NCBI GenBank assembly: GCA_021797815.1
Contig: JAJZYZ010000001.1
Coordinates: 1 to 64,000, forward strand
Direction: 5' to 3'
Length of the DNA: 64,000 nucleotides
DNA from: Bacillota bacterium
GTDB lineage: Bacteria; Bacillota; Sulfobacillia; Sulfobacillales; JAIMBI01
Shown: positions 8,841-17,535 of the stretch, in pieces
Layout of the letters: the number at the start of each line of letters is the position of its first letter
Numbering within the stretch: position 1 is the first letter of the stretch
Notes under the pieces: model-generated
What the model was told of the DNA's origin: nothing
The model's database searches: none
What the model saw: the letters and a program-made list of their open reading frames with translations, nothing else
Position numbers and translations under genes: made by a program

Positions 8841-9836
8841 ATGCGTTCAACCCGTCTCATGGACATCGTGGTCGCGTTGGAAGCCCGTGGGCGAGCGACC
8901 GCCGGGGAGCTGGCGGAGCGTTTTGGCGTGTCGGTGCGGACCATCTACCGGGATATGGACGCCCTCGGCGCGGCCGGCATCCCCGTGTACGCGGATCGGG
9001 GCGCTGCCGGCGGCTTTCGGCTGGTTGAGGGGTATCGGATGCGGCCGCCCGCGCTCACGCCTCAAGAGGCGGCGGCCCTCTGGCTTGCGGGACTCCCGGA
9101 GGCGGCCCGGGGGCTCGGTCTGGAACCGGAGCTCGACCGCGCGCAGGCGAAGCTTCTCGCCAGCATGGGACCTAAACCGCGCGAGGAGGCCGTGCGGGTG
9201 CGCGAGCGCCTCTACATCGAAGAGGCGGCTTGGTTCGGGACGGCCGACGAGCCGCCGTTTCTGGCGCTCGTGACGGAGGCGGTGTGGTCGTCGCGGCTCA
9301 TGAGGGTCCGCTACCGGAGCTGGACGACGGAGGCATGGCGGACACTTTTGGGACTCGGGCTGGTGCTGAAGGGCGGGGTCTGGTACCTGGTGGCCCGGGA
9401 TATCGACCGCGACGTCATCCGAACCTATCGGGTGGCGGCCATGCTGGAATGCGAGATGCGCGCCGAGACGGGGACGCGGCCTCCCGGATTCGATCTGGGC
9501 GCGCACTGGCGACGGTCGTCGGCCGAGTTTCTGGAGCGTCTCTATCCTCTTGCGGCGACGCTGCGCCTGTCGCCGGAGGGAATGCGGCAGCTGGAGCATC
9601 TGGGAACGGCCGTCTACGTGTCGGGGATGACGATCATGGGCCCCCCGGATGCCTCCGGGCATCGGTGCATCCGGCTTCCGTTCGAGACGATTGGGGAGGC
9701 GGCCCGGGATCTTCTGCGTCTGGGGGCCGAGGCGGAGGTGCTGGACCCTGCGGAACTCCGGGCCGAGATCTACCGGCTGGCTCGCCTCATAGCCGATGGG
9801 TACGAAGCGGCTGACGGCTTTGGGGATGGCAGCTGA
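8841..9836 (+). CDS. HTH/WYL domain transcriptional regulator (YafY-type)
   Basis: N-terminal HTH MRSTRLMDIVVALEARGRATAGELAERFGVSVRTIYRDMDALGAAGIPVYADRGAAGGFRL. Confidence 0.92.
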   Translation: MRSTRLMDIVVALEARGRATAGELAERFGVSVRTIYRDMDALGAAGIPVYADRGAAGGFRLVEGYRMRPPALTPQEAAALWLAGLPEAARGLGLEPELDRAQAKLLASMGPKPREEAVRVRERLYIEEAAWFGTADEPPFLALVTEAVWSSRLMRVRYRSWTTEAWRTLLGLGLVLKGGVWYLVARDIDRDVIRTYRVAAMLECEMRAETGTRPPGFDLGAHWRRSSAEFLERLYPLAATLRLSPEGMRQLEHLGTAVYVSGMTIMGPPDASGHRCIRLPFETIGEAARDLLRLGAEAEVLDPAELRAEIYRLARLIADGYEAADGFGDGS

Positions 9837-9854
9837 AGGCGGCGGACCACCCCA

Positions 9855-10697
9855 TCAGGGAATTTCCGTAAGAACGAACTGCACCTTCATGCTGCCGGAG
9901 AGGTTCTGGCCGCTTGAGGATGAGGACACGGCGATATGGAGATTCTCGTTCCCGCTCATGCTCCGCACAAAGTGGGCCTGCGGCTCCAGGATGACGGTCC
10001 GGGTGAACGTCCCGGTCGCGCTGGCGGGAAAGCTTCCGCCCATATCCATCTTGACCGTGCCGTCCTCGCTGACAAGAAGGCCGTTGGACCGGGGGCCCTC
10101 GTATGTATTGGTGAGCGTCAGTGTCTCCACATGGCCGAGTAGATTCAAGGTCTTGTGGGACGTCCACCTCTGTCCACTTTCAACGGCGGCGGGAGCGCCA
10201 GACAAGAAGACGGACTGCTCGCTGCGGAAACTGCCGAACAGCGCCTGAAGTTGGTGGAGAGTGGTTGACCCGAGATGCTGACCGCCCACGACCGAGGAGG
10301 CGCTGACCTGGGCATCCCGCGTGACGAAAAAGCGGCTGCCGACACCATCCAGCGCCGCCATGGGAACGGGCGCCTGCGATCCCTGGCGGGCCGCCATATC
10401 TTCCGTGATCATGGTGACCACCGCGCGGTTCGCGCCGGCCGGGCGGACGGTGACGACCAGGGTTCCAGTCATCGCATCGTCCATGTGGACGAGAGGCGCC
10501 CCGGCCACGGGATTTTTCATCGTGAAGGCCATGTTATAGGTCGTTCGATAGCGGATCGTCTCGCCCTTCGAAGGCCAGTTGATGTGGCTCAAGGCGACGC
10601 CCCGAACGGAAGGAGCCGCGGCCGTCGGGGAACCGCAGGCGGCGAGGCCGCCCGCAAGTACGATCGCCAACCCCAAACCTATGCGTGTGCCTCGCAT
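9855..10697 (-). CDS. Lipoprotein of unknown function
   Basis: Lipobox LAGGLAACGSP; 280 aa. Confidence 0.75.
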   Translation of the reverse strand: MRGTRIGLGLAIVLAGGLAACGSPTAAAPSVRGVALSHINWPSKGETIRYRTTYNMAFTMKNPVAGAPLVHMDDAMTGTLVVTVRPAGANRAVVTMITEDMAARQGSQAPVPMAALDGVGSRFFVTRDAQVSASSVVGGQHLGSTTLHQLQALFGSFRSEQSVFLSGAPAAVESGQRWTSHKTLNLLGHVETLTLTNTYEGPRSNGLLVSEDGTVKMDMGGSFPASATGTFTRTVILEPQAHFVRSMSGNENLHIAVSSSSSGQNLSGSMKVQFVLTEIP

Positions 10698-10879
10698 ACA
10701 CGCGATCCTTTCATTACCCGTACCGTTCCGTCTCGCGGGATGGGGCGGCGTATGAGGTTCGTGGGATGTATTCGGCGGCTGTACGCCGGTTCCTGTCCGG
10801 CCGGGCCAGATTGTGCCTGCCGCCGGGCCATGCGCTTGCCGGTCCGGGATGGGTCAGGTAAGGTGTCCGCCAGGAGTGG

Positions 10880-13006
10880 GTGGATGTGGTCCCAGACGAC
10901 AGGCGCCGGGCAGCGCTGTTGGGTCTCTTTAATCCGGCCAGCGTCGCCGTGGTCGGAGCTTCTGACGATACGGCCAAATGGGGTCACTGGCTTGGGGTGG
11001 GCGCTCTTCGCGGCGCCGGACGACGTGCCGTATACCTGGTGAATCCGAATCGATCAGTGATTCTCGGCCAGAAAACGTACGCCCGCGTTGTCGACCTGCC
11101 CGAAGCGCCTGACCTTGTCGTCCTGGCGGTGCCGGCACCCCGCCTGGTGGCGGCCGTGGATGACGCGCTGGCGGGCGGGGCGCGCGCCCTTATTGCGATT
11201 GCGGCCGGCCTGTCGGAGACGGGAGCCCCGGGAGCCAAAATCGAGCAGGATCTGGTCGCGCGCGTGCGCGAAAAGGGCGCCGTCCTTCTCGGACCCAATT
11301 GTCTTGGCCTTTCAGACGTCTCGGCCGGGCTGCACCTGACATCGAACGACCTTCCTCCCGGGCCGGTTGGCCTTATCTCCCAAAGTGGCAACCTGGCCCT
11401 CGAGCTGGGCGCGCTGGCAGAGGAGCAGGGAATCGGATTCGACCGCTTCGTGTCGGTCGGAAACCAGGCGGACCTGGAGATTGCCGACCTGCTGGGCGTC
11501 GTGGCGGAGGCGCGGGGCGTGCGGGCACTGGCTGTGTACGGAGAGGATTGGCGCCAGGGGCGACGGTTTTTAGACGAGGCGGCCAAGCTCGTCCGCGCTG
11601 GCACCCCGGTGGTCCTGCTCACGGTGGGGGCGGGTCCTGCAGCCGCGCGCGCGGCCCTTTCGCATACCGGAGCGCTTGCGACCGCGCCCGCCGTCATGCA
11701 GGCAGCGTGCCGGGCCGCCGGGATCCATCTCGTGCGCACGCCGGGAGAAATGGTGGACCGGCTGCAGTTCCTGGCGTTTCGATCCCCCCCGCGCGGTCCC
11801 CGACTCGCCATCGTGGCCGATGGCGGGGGTCACGGGGCCCTCGCCGCCGAAGAGGCCGAGCATGAGGGGCTTGAGGTGCCGCCGCTGTCTGCGCCGGCCC
11901 GCGAGGCTCTGGCCCGGATTGCCCGCGGGTCGACGGAAAATCCGGTGGACCTGGCGGGCGCTGGAGAGGGCGACGTCCACAATTTCGTGCGCATCCTCCG
12001 TGAGTTGGAACGGGACGATGGGGTGGACGCCGTTCTCCTGAGCGGCTACTTCGGCGGGTATCATGTCTACGGGCCCGCCATGGCCGCTGCCGAGCTTGAA
12101 ACGGCCGCAGCCATGGCGCGGTGGGCGGATCACCCCGGTCGGACGCTCGTCGTGCACTCGATGCACCGGTCCTCGTCATCAAAAGCGCTTGTCCGGCTCC
12201 GTGAGGGTCACGTGCCCGTTTACCACCGCGTCGAGCAGGCCGTGGGGGCGCTTGCAGGCGCTTTTCGCACCCTGGAACGGCGGGACTCTCCGATGCCGGC
12301 CGCGCTCCCGGATCCGGCCCCGCCGCTCTCATCTTGCGGGTATATGGCCGCGCGCGGACTCGTGGCAGCGGCCGGGATTCCCCTGGTTCCAGCCTCTTTG
12401 ACCAAGACGGCGGAGGAGGCAGTGGCGCAGGCAGAGCTCGTCGGTTTTCCTGTCGTACTGAAGGCGGCCTTCTTGCTCCACAAGTCAGACGCCGGCGGCG
12501 TCATCCTGGGATTACAAGATGCCGAGGCGGTGCGGGCAGCGTTCCGCGACCTCCGGAAGCGTCTCGGGGAAGGACCGGTGTCGGTGGAGGCCCAGGCCGC
12601 CGACGGGGGTGTGGAGCTTCTTGTGGGCGTCCGTCAGGATCCGCGCTTCGGCCCCATCGCGATGGTGGGCCTCGGCGGTGTCTACGCCGAAGTGCTGGAC
12701 GACGTCGCCCTGAATCTGGCCCCGGTAGACTCGTCGGACGCCCTCGCGATGCTGCGCCGTCTGCGGGGCCGGGCGCTCCTGGAAGGCGCGCGCGGCGGCG
12801 TTCCGCTCGACTTGGAAAGCGCCTCGGCCGCCCTGGCCGCCCTGTCGCGCGTGGCGGCCGCGCATCCCGAACTGGAAGCCGTCGAAGTAAACCCGCTCCG
12901 GGTTTACCAAAAAGGTGTGGTGGCACTGGATGCGCGGGTGGTCCTGGTGGAACCCCACCGTTTCGGGCATCCGGACGCCCCTCCATCGCCGGCTCCTCAC
13001 CCTTAG
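10880..13006 (+). CDS. Acyl-CoA synthetase (NDP/ADP-forming), fused CoA-binding and ATP-grasp domains
   Basis: FNPASVAVVGASDDTAKWGH, GPNCLGLSD, SQSGNLALELGALAEEQGIGFDRFVSVGNQADLEIADLL, C-terminal ATP-grasp. Confidence 0.92.
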   Translation: MDVVPDDRRRAALLGLFNPASVAVVGASDDTAKWGHWLGVGALRGAGRRAVYLVNPNRSVILGQKTYARVVDLPEAPDLVVLAVPAPRLVAAVDDALAGGARALIAIAAGLSETGAPGAKIEQDLVARVREKGAVLLGPNCLGLSDVSAGLHLTSNDLPPGPVGLISQSGNLALELGALAEEQGIGFDRFVSVGNQADLEIADLLGVVAEARGVRALAVYGEDWRQGRRFLDEAAKLVRAGTPVVLLTVGAGPAAARAALSHTGALATAPAVMQAACRAAGIHLVRTPGEMVDRLQFLAFRSPPRGPRLAIVADGGGHGALAAEEAEHEGLEVPPLSAPAREALARIARGSTENPVDLAGAGEGDVHNFVRILRELERDDGVDAVLLSGYFGGYHVYGPAMAAAELETAAAMARWADHPGRTLVVHSMHRSSSSKALVRLREGHVPVYHRVEQAVGALAGAFRTLERRDSPMPAALPDPAPPLSSCGYMAARGLVAAAGIPLVPASLTKTAEEAVAQAELVGFPVVLKAAFLLHKSDAGGVILGLQDAEAVRAAFRDLRKRLGEGPVSVEAQAADGGVELLVGVRQDPRFGPIAMVGLGGVYAEVLDDVALNLAPVDSSDALAMLRRLRGRALLEGARGGVPLDLESASAALAALSRVAAAHPELEAVEVNPLRVYQKGVVALDARVVLVEPHRFGHPDAPPSPAPHP

Positions 13007-13098
13007 AAAAAGCGCCGCCTCGCCGTTCGCGAAGCCCGGACCAGGCCTGACGGGATGATATGGTGACGGAGGAACGCACCGTGGGGTCGGGAGGGACC

Positions 13099-14265
13099 AT
13101 GGATCTTGCCTTCACGCCCGAGCAGGAAGTTTTCCGGAACCGTGTGCGAGCGTTTATGGCCCGCACCCTCAATGATCCCTTCTACCAGGAGAACCGGCAT
13201 CGGGGAGGCTTGCGGTCCGCGGTAAGCCGGTGGTGGGACCGGGCCGTCTTCGAGGCCGGTCTGGCCGGATTGTCCTGGCCGACGGCGTATGGGGGGCAGG
13301 GTCTCGGCCAGGTCGAGGAGATAATCTTTGCCGAGGAGTGTTACCGGGCCGGTGCGCCGGAGGGCATCGCGTGGGCCGGCAAAGGCCTCCTCGGACCCGT
13401 GCTCCTGGTCCACGGCACCGAAGCCCAGCGCCAGCAGTTTCTGCCGCGCATCCTGTCGGTCGACGACGTCTGGTGCCAGGGGTACTCCGAACCGGAAGCC
13501 GGCTCGGATCTGGCCGCTCTCCGATCCCGGGCGGTGCGGGATGGAGACGGCTGGCGCCTATCGGGCGAGAAGATCTGGACCTCCACGGTGAAGGACGCCG
13601 ACTGGAGCTTCGTGCTGGCGCGTACAGATCCCGCGGCCCCCAAGCACCGCGGGCTCTCCTTGTTCCTGGTGCCGCTTCACGAACCGGGGGTGACGGTCCG
13701 GCCCCTCACCGAGGTGACCGGCGATGACAGCTTCGGATCCATGCATTTTGATGAGGTGTTCGTGCCGGACAGCCAGCGGGTGGGAGAGGTGAACCAGGGG
13801 TGGCGGGTGGCCAACGCCATCTTGGGTTTTGAACGCGGAGTGACGGCCATCGAGCAGCACGGCCGCTACCATCGCCAGTTCATGGCCATGCTGGAGACCT
13901 GGGCCTCGCTGCCCTCGGGGAACCCACTGGCCGATCCTGCGGTGAGGGATGAGGCGGCCGGCCTCCTGGGGGAGCTTCAGATCCTGCGTTTCTGGTGCCT
14001 CGAGCTCATCACGGAGCTCCAGGCGGGGCGTGAACCGGGTTTCTCGGCCTCCACCCTCAAATACTTTTACGGTGACCTCTTCTGGCGCATCGGCCGCGCC
14101 TCGCTCCGCCACCAGGGACCCGCGGTGCAAAGACCCGGCGACGGGTTTCAGCACTACGAGTATCTGTGGGCGCTGGGCACCAATATCTTTGCCGGCACGA
14201 GCGAGATTCAGCTTGACATCATTGCCGAGCATATCTTGGGTCTGCCACGGGGAGACCGGTCGTGA
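13099..14265 (+). CDS. Acyl-CoA dehydrogenase
   Basis: MDLAFTPEQEVFRNRVRAFM, GYSEPEAGSDLAAL, GTSEIQLDIIAEHILGLPR. Confidence 0.93.
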   Translation: MDLAFTPEQEVFRNRVRAFMARTLNDPFYQENRHRGGLRSAVSRWWDRAVFEAGLAGLSWPTAYGGQGLGQVEEIIFAEECYRAGAPEGIAWAGKGLLGPVLLVHGTEAQRQQFLPRILSVDDVWCQGYSEPEAGSDLAALRSRAVRDGDGWRLSGEKIWTSTVKDADWSFVLARTDPAAPKHRGLSLFLVPLHEPGVTVRPLTEVTGDDSFGSMHFDEVFVPDSQRVGEVNQGWRVANAILGFERGVTAIEQHGRYHRQFMAMLETWASLPSGNPLADPAVRDEAAGLLGELQILRFWCLELITELQAGREPGFSASTLKYFYGDLFWRIGRASLRHQGPAVQRPGDGFQHYEYLWALGTNIFAGTSEIQLDIIAEHILGLPRGDRS

Positions 14266-15395
14266 ACTTCGCATACTCGGATGAAGAACGGGCGATAGAG
14301 ACCGTCATGGACCGCGTGTTTCAGGACCTGAACGGCGTTTCGCTAAGCCGTCAGGCTTACGCCGGCCACCCTCCCGAGCGGCAGGCGATGCACGATGCAA
14401 CCCGTGTGCTGGCCGATCAAGGACTCCTCGGGGCCTTTATCGAGGAGGGTCAGGGCGGTTCCGGCCTCGGGCTGCTGGATGTGGTGCTGGTGGCGGCGCG
14501 TGCGGGCGCTCGCCTTCTCCCGCTGCCGCTGCCCGGAATGCTCGGGATCCTGTGGGCCGTGGGCCGCTTCGGAACCCCGGAAGTCCGCGCCCGCTGGCTT
14601 CCCGGTATGGCCGACGGCTCGCAGCTGGCGGTTCTGGCTGACGCGGCGTTATTGGACCCCGCAACCGTAACACGGGAAGGTCCGGACTGGCGGGTCAGCG
14701 TAGAGAACCTTTGGGTTCCGCACCCGGCCGCGGCCGATCTGGTCGTGATACCCGCGGTTGCTCCCGACGGACCGGCCCTCGTGCTACTGGAGCGGGAGGA
14801 GCTTGAGCTGGATCCGGTCGAGGTCTGGGATCTGGCCGAGCCCGCGGGCCGACTCACACTGGATGGGCATGCGCTGGGGTCGGACCGCCTCGTGATGCTG
14901 GGGGCACAGGGGCACGGCGACCTCCTTTCTCTCTGCCGGATCCTGGCGGCGGCCGACCTTTACGGGGTCATGGAAGAGACGCTGGCCCGCACGGTTTCGT
15001 ATCTGAAAACCCGCCGCCAGTTCGGTGGGCCCATCGGCCGCTTCCAGGCCCTGAAGCACCGGGCCGCCACCGACCACATCGGGATCGTAAACGCCGAGCT
15101 CGCGCTCCGCTTCGCGGCGCTCGCCTTTGTGGAGGACCACCCGGCGCGATCGTTCTACGCGGCATTGTGCAAGGCCCATGCATCCGAGCACGCCATCACC
15201 GTGACGGAGGACGGCGTGCATCTGCACGGCGGCATGGGATTCACCTGGGACGCCGACCTCCATCTGTTTTTAAAGCGGGCCTGGCGGGTTGGTGCCATCG
15301 GGGGAACGGCGGGCCGCTGCCGGCGGGAGATGGCGGACTTCGCCTTTGCGAGGGATGGAACCGTGAAGCTTTCATCGCTTCAGCTGCTTTCGTGA
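14262..15395 (+). CDS. Acyl-CoA dehydrogenase-like protein (second subunit)
   Basis: TVSYLKTRRQFGGPIGRFQALKHRAATDHI, HLHGGMGFTWDADLHLFLKRA; 4-bp overlap with upstream gene. Confidence 0.9.
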   Translation: MNFAYSDEERAIETVMDRVFQDLNGVSLSRQAYAGHPPERQAMHDATRVLADQGLLGAFIEEGQGGSGLGLLDVVLVAARAGARLLPLPLPGMLGILWAVGRFGTPEVRARWLPGMADGSQLAVLADAALLDPATVTREGPDWRVSVENLWVPHPAAADLVVIPAVAPDGPALVLLEREELELDPVEVWDLAEPAGRLTLDGHALGSDRLVMLGAQGHGDLLSLCRILAAADLYGVMEETLARTVSYLKTRRQFGGPIGRFQALKHRAATDHIGIVNAELALRFAALAFVEDHPARSFYAALCKAHASEHAITVTEDGVHLHGGMGFTWDADLHLFLKRAWRVGAIGGTAGRCRREMADFAFARDGTVKLSSLQLLS

Positions 15396-15415
15396 TGAGT
15401 GAGGGGGACGACATT

Positions 15416-17038
15416 GTGGCGATGATGACGGGCGGCGAGGCCGCACAGCAGGCGTTAAAGGCTCTTTCGGTGCGGGCGGTATTCGGGGTGCCGAGTGTGC
15501 ACAACCTTCCTATCGTGGACGCGCTCGGGCGTACGGGCAATCCGAAGTTCTGGCTCGCCCGACACGAGCAGGGCGTGATGCACATGGCCGACGCCTACGC
15601 CAGGACCACCGGGGAGCTCGGGGTGGGGCTCACCAGCACCGGACCCGGCGCCGGCAACGCCGTCACCGGCCTCTTGGAGGCGTTTGACGCCAACTCCCCC
15701 GTGCTCATGATCACGGGCCAGATTCCGACGCGCCTTCTTGGTCGGCGGCGGGGTTCGCTGCATGAGGCTCCCGACCAGCCCGGCATGCTGCGCGCCGTCA
15801 CCAAGGATCTCTTCCGGCCCGAATCGGTGGCCGAGATTCCGTCGGTGATATTCGAGGCGGCAGAGCGTGCGCGCTCCGGACGCCCCGGCCCGGTGGCCGT
15901 TGAGATCCCCATCGATCTGCAGTACGAGCAGCGCGACGTGAGCGTGGGCATCCCCCCATCGGTTCGCCCGGTGCCGCCTCGCCCGGCGGAGGTGGAAAAG
16001 GCAGTGGAAGAGATTGCAGGAAGCCGCCGGATCGCCATCTGGGCCGGCGGCGGCGCCGTGCGCGCCGGTGCGGGCCCCGGATTGCAGGCCCTCGCCGAGC
16101 GTCTGGGCGCGCCCATCATCACGTCGATAAGCGGGCGGGGCGTGGTGGATGAGCGTCACCCGCTGGTGACGGGCGCGTTCGGCTCGCCGCTCATGTACCC
16201 GGAGGCGAGCCGCTATCTCGAAGCCTGCGACCTCTGGATCGCCGTCGGCAATCGCTTTCGCGACGAAGACACGGGCGACTGGGCGTTGAAGGCGCCGTCG
16301 CGGCTTATCCACATCAACCTGGACCGCGTCGAGCAAAATCGCAACTATCCGGCCTCGGTGTTCCTCGACGCGGACGCGCGCCTCGCCGTAGAAGCTCTCC
16401 TGCAAAGCCTCCCCGAGGAGGCTCGAGCCTGGGATGAAGAGGTAGTGCGGCTTTGTCGAGACACGCGCGAGAATGCCTACGGGGCGCTCGGCCCCTGGGA
16501 GCCCTGGGCGCGGGCCATCGAGCGGGAGGTGCTGCAAAATGGGGTGCTGACCTGCGACGCCACCATTGCCGCCTATGCCTTTGCGGATCAGGTGATAAGA
16601 GTGGGAGGGCCGAACCGGTTTGTGTATCCGGTTACCTCCGCCATCGGTCCGGGCCTGCCTTTCGGCCTCGGAGCGCAGGTGGGTCGGCCTGATGCCTTTG
16701 TGGTCTCGCTTTCGGGGGACGGTGGCTTCCTCCTGGACGTCGGGGATCTGGCGACCGCCGCCCACCATAACCTGCCCGTCGCGTTCGTGGTCTTCAACGA
16801 CCACTCCTACAACATTCTAAAACGGATCCAGCAGCATGATTTCGCACGCCAGCACGCCGTCGATCTGACGGACCCCGACTATGTAGCGCTCGGGCACGCC
16901 TTTGGCCTGAAGGCCGTGCGCGTCGAGGCGCCGGAGCCATTTGCCGACGCACTGGCAGCGGCACGCGCCGACCGGGTTCCCACGTTGATTGAGATTGACA
17001 TGGAACCCACCGGACCCATTCCGCTTCCCGGCTTCTAA
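15416..17038 (+). CDS. Thiamine pyrophosphate-binding enzyme (acetolactate synthase-like)
   Basis: LARHEQGVMHMADAYARTTG, GPGAGNAVTGLLEA, GDGGFLLDVGDLATAAHHNLPVAFVVFNDHSYNILK. Confidence 0.9.
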   Translation: MAMMTGGEAAQQALKALSVRAVFGVPSVHNLPIVDALGRTGNPKFWLARHEQGVMHMADAYARTTGELGVGLTSTGPGAGNAVTGLLEAFDANSPVLMITGQIPTRLLGRRRGSLHEAPDQPGMLRAVTKDLFRPESVAEIPSVIFEAAERARSGRPGPVAVEIPIDLQYEQRDVSVGIPPSVRPVPPRPAEVEKAVEEIAGSRRIAIWAGGGAVRAGAGPGLQALAERLGAPIITSISGRGVVDERHPLVTGAFGSPLMYPEASRYLEACDLWIAVGNRFRDEDTGDWALKAPSRLIHINLDRVEQNRNYPASVFLDADARLAVEALLQSLPEEARAWDEEVVRLCRDTRENAYGALGPWEPWARAIEREVLQNGVLTCDATIAAYAFADQVIRVGGPNRFVYPVTSAIGPGLPFGLGAQVGRPDAFVVSLSGDGGFLLDVGDLATAAHHNLPVAFVVFNDHSYNILKRIQQHDFARQHAVDLTDPDYVALGHAFGLKAVRVEAPEPFADALAAARADRVPTLIEIDMEPTGPIPLPGF

Positions 17039-17042
17039 GAGC

Positions 17043-17315
17043 TCAAAGATCGCGGATGTGGCGTTCCAGGACATCAGACGCCTGCAGGGCGGGGAAGAAC
17101 GCCCAGATGGCGCCGACGAGCCCCAGCACCACCATCACGAGGCCGAGAATCATGGACGGCAAGGCAAAGAGCAGGGGGGTCACGGCTTGCGCGCCGTACG
17201 GCGCGGCGGCATCGCTGCCCCAGGTCGGACTCGCAAATAGCATGAGGGATCCGAAGAGCACGAGAACGAGCGAGGCGAAACCGATCGTGCCATACACCCG
17301 CCGGGCTGAATTCAT
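17043..17315 (-). CDS. Small two-TM membrane protein
   Basis: 90 aa with hydrophobic segments IGFASLVLVLFGSLMLFA and LLFALPSMILGLVMVVLGLVGAIWAFF. Confidence 0.7.
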   Translation of the reverse strand: MNSARRVYGTIGFASLVLVLFGSLMLFASPTWGSDAAAPYGAQAVTPLLFALPSMILGLVMVVLGLVGAIWAFFPALQASDVLERHIRDL

Positions 17316-17535
17316 TTCCTGACCGCCTTTCCCGAGGGCCGCCTCGCCGGCAGATGCCCCCGCTGTCTTCTTGGCCGGGCCGCGGCCAGATCCTCCTGGC
17401 CCGTGTGCGGACTCTTAGAATCATCTGATCCTCCGGAACAGGTTCCGGCCGCAGCCCGGAAAATCATGCGACACTAAAACGGATGGCGATGCGCGTCCTG
17501 TCGCGGGGCGCACGAGAGAATCTTGGAGGTGGCTC

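Noticed and set aside
15455-16804. 449-aa minus-strand ORF
   Set aside because: Antisense shadow of the ThDP enzyme; low-complexity translation, no family signature; typical of high-GC DNA.
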